Origin: an uncultured Bacteroides sp. | Lineage (GTDB): Bacteria > Bacteroidota > Bacteroidia > Bacteroidales > Bacteroidaceae | Direction of reading: 5' to 3' | Assembly (NCBI GenBank): GCA_947646015.1 | Contig: CANSEY010000009.1 | Location: 1 to 64,000, forward strand | DNA length: 64,000 bases | The notes under the pieces: model-generated | Databases searched by the model: none | Told to the model about the DNA's origin: nothing | What the model saw: only the letters and a program-made list of their open reading frames with translations | Shown: positions 47,524 to 54,434 of the stretch, piece by piece | Position numbering within the stretch: the stretch's first letter is position 1 | How the letters are laid out: every line of letters begins with the position of its first letter | Made by a program: the position numbers and the translations under genes

Positions 47524-47871
47524 CTATACGATCGGTCTCCACTCCATGAAGTTCTCCATCTGGAATGTCGTCCATCGCTGTTCATCCACATTCCAGTAGA
47601 CTACGGCGCCTTCTATTTTTGTGGGATCATACTTTTTGTGGAATTCCGCTTCATAGTAGATCAGTGTCGCTTTTACCAACCTGAAGTCTCCGTTCTGCTT
47701 TTGATAAGCGATGGCTGCGTGCCCGTATTGCAGGTGGTCGGTCAACGCTTCCAGGCGCTCCGCCATCCATTCGGCACACATTTCAGTGTATCCTTTCTCA
47801 AAGACAATCCGTTTTTTCCATCTCAGTTTCATGGCTTCAGTTTGTGATGCCGGTCTTTTCTTCTGTTTCAT
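47524..47871 (-). CDS. Small conserved protein (DUF2693/SH3-like beta barrel)
   Basis: A 115-residue protein with a basic N-terminus (KQKKRPASQTEAMKLRWKKR) and a C-terminal half rich in aromatic residues ending VYWNVDEQRWTTFQMENFMEW. It resembles the small SH3-fold proteins (DUF2693 group) that accompany DUF4373 genes near capsule loci. A TACCTTTG box lies on the minus strand about 50 bp upstream. Function unknown. Confidence 0.6.
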   Translation of the reverse strand: MKQKKRPASQTEAMKLRWKKRIVFEKGYTEMCAEWMAERLEALTDHLQYGHAAIAYQKQNGDFRLVKATLIYYEAEFHKKYDPTKIEGAVVYWNVDEQRWTTFQMENFMEWRPIV

Positions 47872-47966
47872 ACGTATATGATTTAAAGGGTTAATAGATA
47901 AATTATCGCCCCAAAGGTAGGTCGGATCGAATGTATTCCGGTTTGATAAAATTCATTGTAGGTATT

Positions 47967-48342
47967 TCAGCGCTTTCCTTCTTGGTTCTTTTTCTTTCTT
48001 TCCATCTTATTCCAGATTTCGTTGACGTAAGTTCTGATTGTGCTGAAAACTAATGGTTTGAATACTCCATTTCTTATTTTTCCAAAAAGTTTTTTTTCCT
48101 CTATGTAGCGTGCCAATGAATCTTTGCACGTCTTGATATTTTGTTCTTTTGCGTCCAATATGTAGGATTCTATCAGCGCTTTTATAACTCCTTCATTGTT
48201 GGAGATAATTCCCGGTATCTGCGTTCCTGCTTTTCTGCCTCTTGTCTCTTTAATAGGTTCTGTGATAGGAGGTTGTGCTTTGGCGTTAGCGTTTTTTTAC
48301 ACTTTTGTTCACTGTCTGTAATAATTCATTTTCTTTGTTCAT
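47967..48342 (-). pseudogene. Small conserved gene broken by a homopolymer frameshift
   Basis: Translation from the ATG at 48342 gives MNKENELLQTVNKSVKKR and stops at 48286. If one A is dropped from the run of seven (T tract 48292-48298 on the plus strand), the frame continues without a stop for about 108 more codons through RGRKAGTQIPGIISNNEGVIK and the downstream open frame DAKEQNIKTCKDSLARYIEEKK to 47967. The intact product would be about 125 residues, basic and helical. It has its own promoter at 48386-48417. The break may be a recent mutation, a length-variable tract, or a sequencing error. Confidence 0.7.
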
Positions 48343-48385
48343 GATTTTTTTATTTAATCAATAACTAAATGTTGTTAATATGTTG

Positions 48386-48417
48386 CAAAGGTAGAGAGTA
48401 ATCTTTCAGTGGGCAAA
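48386..48417 (-). promoter_or_regulatory. Promoter of the leftward small-gene group
   Basis: On the minus strand, TTTG (complement of 48414-48417) and TACCTTTG (complement of 48386-48393) are 20 bp apart, 44 bp before the ATG at 48342. Confidence 0.75.
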
Positions 48418-48511
48418 TGAATGTGGAATTAAAGTGGGAATCAAAGGGAAAATGAAACCTTTTCTCTTCTTAATTGTCTGATATTAAATGAAATAATTCT
48501 TAAAAAAGTGA

Positions 48512-48540
48512 GTGTTTCAATAAACGATCGTTTAATTGAA
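48512..48540. repeat. Left inverted repeat of the invertible capsule promoter
   Basis: An imperfect palindrome around the core ACGATCGT (48524-48531), beginning GTGTTTCAATAA and ending TTTAATTGAA. It aligns with the reverse complement of the right repeat over about 27 bp with few mismatches. Confidence 0.82.
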
Positions 48541-48542
48541 CG

Positions 48543-48573
48543 CAAAGATAGAGGGTATTTTCATAACTGCAAA
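48543..48573 (-). promoter_or_regulatory. Invertible capsule promoter, in the OFF orientation
   Basis: On the minus strand, TTTG (complement of 48570-48573) and TATCTTTG (complement of 48543-48550) are exactly 19 bp apart. The promoter lies between the two repeats and fires leftward, away from upxY. Inversion between the repeat cores would put the -7 box at about 48708-48715 facing right, some 240 bp before the upxY start. No equally good rightward promoter is seen between the repeats. Confidence 0.85.
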
Positions 48574-48714
48574 ATGTTTAATAAAAAAAATATTTTCCTT
48601 CATGGCTTGATCTATTTAATTATTTGATAATCAAATGTCTATAAACTAACAAAAAACGCTTTAATATCTGTCTGCTTTTATATGTATTTTAATTGTCTGG
48701 ATCTTTAAAAAAGT

Positions 48715-48746
48715 GTGTTTCAAAAGACGATCGTCTTTTGAAACAC
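48715..48746. repeat. Right inverted repeat of the invertible capsule promoter
   Basis: A perfect 32-bp palindrome with arms GTGTTTCAAAAGACGA and TCGTCTTTTGAAACAC and core ACGATCGT (48727-48734). The distance between the two cores, about 195 bp, fits the size of B. fragilis capsule promoter inversion segments acted on by the serine invertase Mpi (family knowledge). No recombinase is encoded in the window, so it would act in trans. Confidence 0.87.
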
Positions 48747-48958
48747 TTTTGCTTCATAATAGACTCGTTTACAGATTGTAAGATCAGTAAAGCCCTGTTT
48801 TTTCAAAACTTTGTTTTCTGTTCTTCTTTTTCAAACTGTCTCTCCTGTGATAGGGGAGTACCTGATGAAATGATATACGCTGCAAGGCAAACAACAGAAT
48901 TAGCAAACTTGACCGGAAGGTGTTTCACTACCCCGGTGTCCCCCAATTATATCCTTTT
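48747..48958 (+). other. 5' leader of the capsule operon
   Basis: Untranslated leader between the invertible segment and upxY, the region on which UpxY-type antiterminators act (family knowledge). It holds a possible hairpin at 48912-48937 (ACCGG...CCGGT). Short frames here look non-coding. Confidence 0.55.
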
Positions 48959-49498
48959 GTGAACAATAGCATTAATAAATCCTGGTACGCCCTTCGTATC
49001 ACCTATAGCCGTGAGCTTGCCTTTAAGGAATACCTGGACTCCCGCGGAGTGAGGAATTTTCTTCCCATGCGCTATGAATACGTATTCCGTGGTGAGCGTA
49101 AGATCCGTAAATTGGTTCCTGTTGTTCACAACTTGGTTTTTGTTTATGCCACTCGCAGTGAGGTTGACGAAATGAAATCCACTGTCGGGGCTTCTCTTCC
49201 TATTCGTTATATCATGGACCGTGAAACCCGTCAGCCTATTACCATTCCTGAAGTCCAAATGCGTAGTTTTATCGCCGTTGCCGGTAATTACGATGAACAG
49301 GTTGTTTATCTGGATCCTTCAGTCGTTTCCATGAAAAGGGGAGACCGTGTCCGTGTCACCGGTGGCATCTTCGAGGGAGTTGAGGGTGAGTTTGTCCGTA
49401 TCAAAGGTGACCGCCGTGTGGTGGTTTCCATCCAAGGGGTTATGGCAGTTGCCACGGCCTTCATTCATCCCTCTTTAATCGAATTAATAAAGAATTAA
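48959..49498 (+). CDS. upxY: UpxY-family transcription antiterminator
   Basis: NusG-like protein that lets RNA polymerase read through the leader of its own capsule operon. The GTG at 48959 gives 179 residues starting NNSINKSWYALRITYSREL, the standard UpxY N-terminus; the frame is open 13 codons further upstream. The NGN domain (about 7-100) contains NFLPMRYEYVFRGERKIRKLVPVVHNLVFVYAT, and the KOW motif lies near 125-150 (MKRGDRVRVTGGIFEGVEGEFVRIKG). First gene of the capsule locus; upxZ follows. Confidence 0.93.
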   Translation: MNNSINKSWYALRITYSRELAFKEYLDSRGVRNFLPMRYEYVFRGERKIRKLVPVVHNLVFVYATRSEVDEMKSTVGASLPIRYIMDRETRQPITIPEVQMRSFIAVAGNYDEQVVYLDPSVVSMKRGDRVRVTGGIFEGVEGEFVRIKGDRRVVVSIQGVMAVATAFIHPSLIELIKN

Positions 49499-49556
49499 AA
49501 ACTCTGTGAACTCTGTGCCCTCTGTGGTGCATATTCCAATACGTAAATAAATCACC

Positions 49557-50039
49557 ATGTTGTCTTTGCAATCAGAAATCGATTCTTTGTGCGCCGTTTC
49601 GCACGAACTTCTCCATTTAGGTCTGGATGGCGAACCCATCTACTCCGACCGTTTCCGTCAGTTGAATACGGATGTGTATCATCGTTGTGAGCATCTTTTC
49701 GGTTCACATGGACGTACCCTCGAAGAGGAAGCTTCTCTTTGTATCGCTTTGTTGACCGGCTATAATGCTACCATTTATAATCACGGTGATAAGGAAGATA
49801 AAATCCAGTCGGTCCTCAATCGTAGTTGGGATCTCTTGGATACACTTCCCGCTTCGCTTTTGAAATGCCGTTTGTTGGTAGCTTGTTACGCCGAGGTCTT
49901 TGACGAAGAGCTGGCGGCGGAGGCACATGCAATAATAGACGGTTGGAAGGATCGGGAATTGACGAGGGAAGAGTTTGAGATTGTGGAGCATTTAAAGAAT
50001 TTGGAGGAAAACCAGTATCCGTGTAGCGAGGTAGACTGA
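49557..50039 (+). CDS. upxZ: UpxZ-family inhibitor of heterologous UpxY
   Basis: A 160-residue helical protein of the UpxZ family. In B. fragilis, UpxZ proteins block UpxY antiterminators of other capsule loci so that one capsule is favoured at a time (family knowledge). Visible features: LCAVSHELLHLGLDGEPIYSDRFR near 11-34 and the acidic C-terminal helix region. The 58-bp gap to upxY contains CTCTGTG three times. It is followed by mobile-element debris instead of the next capsule gene. Confidence 0.9.
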   Translation: MLSLQSEIDSLCAVSHELLHLGLDGEPIYSDRFRQLNTDVYHRCEHLFGSHGRTLEEEASLCIALLTGYNATIYNHGDKEDKIQSVLNRSWDLLDTLPASLLKCRLLVACYAEVFDEELAAEAHAIIDGWKDRELTREEFEIVEHLKNLEENQYPCSEVD

Positions 50040-50248
50040 TCGATATAACCGTAAATTTAATGATGTATCATTTAAATGTGAAAATTTTTTGTGAACTGCT
50101 TGCCGAATTCTAGTTTCAATTTCAAAGAAAGAGGTAAGTGTCCCAAAATAACGTCTTAACTTGTTTTCGGTTAGCGTCCCCAAAAGACATCTAGCATAAT
50201 TTATAGAAAATGGAGACCTTTGTCGCTGTAATCAGAGACCCTATAAAT

Positions 50249-50599
50249 ATGTATAGTAACAGCGGTTTTGAACGTTTCTTCTTTCGCTACAAGTTTGAAG
50301 CGTTGAGTAACAAAAAGTCTATTCAATCCTTTTGTTTTAGAAACAAGGTCTCCTACGACTTCTTTGAGAAATGGTAGAAGGATACACGTCACAAGTTGGC
50401 TCCGGTAGAAGTGACCGGTCATCTGGATTCAGGTCAACCGGAACATTCGGAGCCTCAGGATTCTCACCCTGCTTCCTGTCAGGAAACAGTTCGTATCATG
50501 GTGGATATCAGTATGAGCAATGGTGTTCACATCCGGCAACGTAATCTAAGCCACGATGGTCTGAAACATCTTGTGGAGAAGTTGGAGACTTTATGTTGA
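50249..50599 (+). pseudogene. Broken IS66 tnpA-like accessory gene
   Basis: The frame from the ATG at 50249 reads SIQSFCFRNKVSYDFFEKW, then an in-frame TAG at 50375, then continues APVEVTGHLDSG and VDISMSNGVHIRQRNLS to a natural stop. The pattern matches the small IS66 accessory protein TnpA. The TAG and likely substitutions make it non-functional. Confidence 0.7.
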
Positions 50600-51447
50600 G
50601 CGTTACCGAACTGATAAAGATACTGAAAGATATTTGTCTTGAGAAAGATTCTATCGTCAACTGCGATGAAACCTAGTGTCGTATGAAGGTTGAAGACCGC
50701 TATGGGAAGAAATATATGTAGTGTCTGGTGAACAAGGCTGCTAAGGTGGTAATCTACTGTTATGAGGGTTTTACGTCACATCCTTGGTGATAGCCAACTC
50801 AAGGCGCTTCAGTCTGACGGCTCCAATGTATATATGTATTTGGATGACGAACTGATAGATACCGATCATCTTTGCTGTCTGACTCATTCCCGTGCAAAAT
50901 TCAAATATGTTTTGGAACAAGGGGGAGATAAGGATACCGCCTTCTTCTTAGATACTGTTGGAGAACTTTATCATCTGGAAGCCGAATATGAAGATGGTAA
51001 GTTAAGTGCTGAACAGATACCAACTTGCCGCCAGAATCTAGAGACTAAAGAGATCATCATACGATTGCGCATCAAGCTGGATGCAATACTGTCGAATATG
51101 CATCCTTCCAGAGGCAAGTTGATGGAGAAAGCTCTGAATTTTACCTGAATACTTTCTGGATTCAACTTTTTGCTTACCTCAAAGATGGTTCTTATACGAT
51201 CGACAATTCCATTGCGGAACGATTCATATGCCCACTGTCCGGTGAGCGCAAGAACTCCTTATTCTTTGGCAGTGACAAGATGGCGAGAGTATCTGCAGCT
51301 TACTATACGATCATATCCACTTGCAAGATGCAGGGCGTTCCTGCATTGCGATACTTTAAAATGTTTTTGCAGGCAATCGTTAACGGACGTAGGGATTATG
51401 AGAATTTTCTTCCCATGACTATCGGACTGGGTAATAATAGACTTTAA
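50593..51447 (+). pseudogene. Broken IS66 transposase (tnpC) remnant
   Basis: Recognisable transposase segments are spread over three frames: VNCDET then TAG (50674) then CRMKVEDRYGKKYM, TAG again, VNKAAKVVIYCYEG; a frameshift near 50760 into LGDSQLKALQSDGSNVYMYLDDE and HSRAKFKYVLEQGGDKDTAFF; another near 51147 into the C-terminal FAYLKDGSYTIDNSIAERF and GERKNSLFFGSDKMARVSA. The first two stops sit where Trp codons (TGG to TAG) are expected. The N-terminal third is deleted. Confidence 0.85.
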
Positions 51448-51541
51448 AAATCAACTCCTTTTTTGAGCTTATTTAATGTATGACCGCCTTTTGGCGGCTA
51501 TACATACAGGATATGTCAAAATTGGACACTAACTTTATTCC

Positions 51542-51942
51542 GTTTGGTAGATAATCTGGAGGTTTTATGCTGGCAGTTTCGGGCTTAAAGAATTTCTATT
51601 ACCTTCCGCATTTTCATGATATGCGTTGTTGTTATTCCCTGATTATGAAAGCTATTCGTATGAGTTATCATCATAATCCTTATAACGGTGATGTTTTCTT
51701 TTTTTATGTCCAAGAATGAGCGCAGTCTTCGTATGGTCATGTACGAGAAACACTCCTTCAATATTCATACTCGTACTTTTTCGAGAGGTTATTGGTTTAT
51801 GAAAATCCTCATTGAATAAGATAAGACTGTTTATCAGGTTGATTGGAAGGACATTGTTTCTATCCTTGAGAGTCCTGTGATAAGGGGGATTACGAGTAAC
51901 GTAAGGGGCTTTCAAATAACTAAAGTATAATTGGACGCTTAC
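51542..51942 (+). mobile_element. Second IS66-family remnant with tnpB fragment
   Basis: The right end reads AATTGGACGCTTAC at 51929-51942, an exact match to the IS66-type terminus GTAAGCG read inward. A tnpB-like frame from the ATG at 51567 gives NFYYLPHFHDMR and GDVFFF, shifts frame in a T-rich tract near 51700, continues SKNERSLRMVMYEKHSF, and has a further stop (TAA) before DKTVYQVDWKDIVSILES near 51880. No second left end is seen, so it is a fragment abutting the first element. Confidence 0.72.
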
Positions 51943-51955
51943 AATTTGAGATACA

Positions 51956-52048
51956 ATGAAAAGAATTGTTTTTGCCGGAGGTTCAGGTACACTTTTGTAG
52001 CTAATCACGAAAGGAATAAGCAAACAATTATTTTCTATATTTGATAAA
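51956..52048 (+). pseudogene. Stub of glucose-1-phosphate thymidylyltransferase (rmlA)
   Basis: The frame starting at 51956 reads MKRIVFAGGSGTLL, a TAG, then LITKGISKQLFSIFDK. Intact RmlA begins MKGIVLAGGSGTRLYPITKG.SKQLLPIFDKP, so this is its N-terminus with a nonsense change and then truncation. It starts 13 bp after the end of the second IS66 remnant. The rest of the gene is absent; 52049-52124 is unassigned. The locus therefore once had a dTDP-sugar gene after upxZ. Confidence 0.8.
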
Positions 52049-52124
52049 CGTTATAAGGTGAATCAGTTTTTTTCTCCTGACCTAATTCTTGCTTGTAGGT
52101 AAAAGGGCGTAGCGGATAAATCAT

Positions 52125-53294
52125 ATGATAAAAATTACCGATAAATCTAAATGTTGTGGATGTGAGGCGTGTAGTCAGATATGCCCCAAAAAATGTATTA
52201 CGATGAAACCAGATGAAGAAGGTTTCATGTATCCAATTGTAGACGAATCCATATGTATAAATTGCGGATTATGTGAAAAGACTTGTCCAGAACTTAATCT
52301 ACAAGAAAATAAGAATCCTATTGATGTTTTTGCTGCGATTAATCCTAATGCGGAAATTAGGCTTAAAAGTTCTTCAGGTGGTGTCTTTTTTTATCTTGCA
52401 GAAAAAATAATTAATCAAGGAGGTGCTGTAATCGGTGCATGTTACGATAAAAATTGGAGAGTGAAGCATGAAGTGGCGTATACATTAGATGATGTGCAAA
52501 AAATGCGTGGAAGCAAGTATGTACAAAGCAGAATGAATGATGTATATTTACAAACCAAAAAACTCTTACAAAATGGAATACCAGTATTATTTAGTGGAAC
52601 ATCGTGTCAAATAATGGCGCTGAAATTATTCCTTAATAAGGAATACGATAAACTTTTAGCTGTTGAGTTAATCTGTGCAGGTGTGCCAAGTCCTCTTTTG
52701 TGGAGTAAATATTTAAAAGAAGAGGTATATCCTAAAATAAATAGCAGTCAACCTTCTCAAGAAATATCAAATATTGAATTCCGAGAGAAATCAAAAGGTT
52801 GGAAAAATTTTAGGATTGTAATATCATCTAAGCGTGCTACTACGCATATTGTCTCGGATTTCAATTATGAAAATTCCTTCTTTAGTTGTGTTCTTAAACG
52901 TGCGGTTCAAAGATACTCTTGCTATTCATGTCCTGCAAAGGCCGGACGTAGCAATAGTGATATTACACTTGGAGACTTCTGGAATTATCAAAGTGATGAT
53001 ATTATCGTTGACGATGATAGGGGAGTGAGTGTTGTGCTTGCAAACACGGAAAAGGGAATTCATTTTTTAGAAGGGCTTACGCTTACACGTAGAGAATTTG
53101 GTGAGGTTATGATGAAAAATCCCGCTTCAGTTAAGAGTGGTACGTGTAGCGTGTATAGAAAGAATTTTTATAAGAGGATTAATCACAAGTCTGTCCGAGA
53201 AGAAATGGCTTTTTTGAAACGCCATGTACTGATAAGACGGATTGTAAATAAATTACTTAGGTTGATCCGTGTAAATTATTTATTAAAGTATTAA
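52125..53294 (+). CDS. Iron-sulfur protein, F420 hydrogenase beta-subunit-like, capsule-associated
   Basis: A 389-residue protein with two N-terminal 4Fe-4S clusters (CCGCEACSQICPKKC near 9-23 and CINCGLCEKTCPE near 43-55), then a domain like the beta subunit of coenzyme F420 hydrogenase/dehydrogenase (SSSGGVFFYLAEKII near 84-98, LFSGTSCQIMALKLFL). Such proteins occur beside polysaccharide pyruvyltransferases in capsule and O-antigen clusters and may supply a redox step in sugar modification; the reaction is not established. Base use is markedly AT-rich compared with the core genes. The next gene starts 13 bp on. Confidence 0.87.
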   Translation: MIKITDKSKCCGCEACSQICPKKCITMKPDEEGFMYPIVDESICINCGLCEKTCPELNLQENKNPIDVFAAINPNAEIRLKSSSGGVFFYLAEKIINQGGAVIGACYDKNWRVKHEVAYTLDDVQKMRGSKYVQSRMNDVYLQTKKLLQNGIPVLFSGTSCQIMALKLFLNKEYDKLLAVELICAGVPSPLLWSKYLKEEVYPKINSSQPSQEISNIEFREKSKGWKNFRIVISSKRATTHIVSDFNYENSFFSCVLKRAVQRYSCYSCPAKAGRSNSDITLGDFWNYQSDDIIVDDDRGVSVVLANTEKGIHFLEGLTLTRREFGEVMMKNPASVKSGTCSVYRKNFYKRINHKSVREEMAFLKRHVLIRRIVNKLLRLIRVNYLLKY

Positions 53295-53307
53295 GTTAAG
53301 ATTAGAT

Positions 53308-54411
53308 ATGAAAATAGGATTATTAACATTACCTGTAGAAACTGGTTATGGTAGTATTTTGCAAGCTGTAGCATTGAAGACCAAACTAGTTGATCTCGGA
53401 CATGATGTTACGTTAATACGCAGACATGTAGAACGTAAAGATTCGTTTCTTAGAATTACTGTTCGTACAATTAAAAAATATATATTTAGAAAACCTATAA
53501 TTGTTCAAATTAGTAAAAAATACAGAGACGAATTTCCTATTATTACAAAATATACACAGCCTTTTATTGATAAACACTTGAGCCCTTACACCGAATTCTA
53601 TTATTCAAGTAAGAGTATGAAAAAAATCAATAAATTAGGTTTTGATGCAATTGTTGTAGGAAGTGATCAAGTATGGAGACCGGGCTATGTACAAAATGTA
53701 GCAGATTTTTTTCTTTATCAAATAGATAACAATATTAAGAAATATTCCTATGCAGCATCGTTTGGCACAGACGAGTGGTTGTTTACTGAAAAAGAAACAT
53801 CAATTTGTAGGGATGCAATTAAATATTTTTTAAAAATTAGTATAAGAGAATCATCAACAATAGATTTATGTTATGATAAGCTAGGGAAAAAGCCTGAATT
53901 TGTACTTGACCCAACTTTATTACTTGATAATAAATTCTATTCTGGTTTAATAGAAAAACATGAATCTTATAGAGAAGGAAAGTTATGTGCATATATTCTC
54001 AATAAGAAAAGCTTGATGCCAATTGTGGAGACATACTCAAAAATCTTAGATACTAGTTCTGTTTTTCCACATAGTGAGGTGGAGGATGTTTCTGCACCCT
54101 TAGACTTACGTGTTGTACCATCTGTTTCTGATTGGTTAGATTCTATAAGATCTTCGCAAGCTGTTTGTACAGATTCTTTCCATGGCATGGCTTTTTCAAT
54201 CATCTTTAGAAAACCGTTTATTGTTGTTGTCAACAAGGAAAGAGGAGCTGCTAGATTCTTTTCGCTTCTAAACGCTCTTAATTTAGAGCATAGAATTGTT
54301 GATGAATCAACAGATCTTAATGATTTAAAGCCTATCGACTGGGGTGATGTGGAAGATCGTCTCGCCAAAATGCAAGGACAATCTATTCAGTTTCTTAAAA
54401 GCATTCAATAA
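53308..54411 (+). CDS. Polysaccharide pyruvyltransferase family protein
   Basis: A 367-residue CsaB/WcaK-type protein that typically adds a pyruvate ketal to a glycan sugar using phosphoenolpyruvate. Visible landmarks: GYGSILQAVALKTKL near 13-27, DAIVVGSDQVWRPGYV near 113-128, SYAASFGTDEW, and the C-terminal VCTDSFHGMAFSIIFRKPFIV, the conserved DS.HG motif. It pairs with the preceding iron-sulfur protein, a frequent neighbour of this family. Confidence 0.88.
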   Translation: MKIGLLTLPVETGYGSILQAVALKTKLVDLGHDVTLIRRHVERKDSFLRITVRTIKKYIFRKPIIVQISKKYRDEFPIITKYTQPFIDKHLSPYTEFYYSSKSMKKINKLGFDAIVVGSDQVWRPGYVQNVADFFLYQIDNNIKKYSYAASFGTDEWLFTEKETSICRDAIKYFLKISIRESSTIDLCYDKLGKKPEFVLDPTLLLDNKFYSGLIEKHESYREGKLCAYILNKKSLMPIVETYSKILDTSSVFPHSEVEDVSAPLDLRVVPSVSDWLDSIRSSQAVCTDSFHGMAFSIIFRKPFIVVVNKERGAARFFSLLNALNLEHRIVDESTDLNDLKPIDWGDVEDRLAKMQGQSIQFLKSIQ

Positions 54412-54434
54412 ACCAGGATTTCTATATTCAATTA

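Larger units (their letters stand above)
50134..51533 (+). mobile_element. Decayed IS66-family insertion sequence
   Basis: The left end begins GTAAGTGTCC at 50134 and the right end reads GGACACTAAC up to 51533, near-matching terminal inverted repeats of the IS66 type (consensus GTAAGCG). Inside are broken tnpA-like and tnpC-like frames. It is about 1.4 kb rather than roughly 2.5 kb, with the tnpB position and the start of tnpC lost. The flanking 8-bp sequences differ, so no target duplication remains. Confidence 0.8.

Noticed and set aside
48693..48919. Open frame running from the right inverted repeat into the upxY leader
   Set aside because: It begins inside the inversion repeat and covers the regulatory leader; the residues are low-complexity Phe/Ser/Cys typical of AT-rich non-coding DNA.
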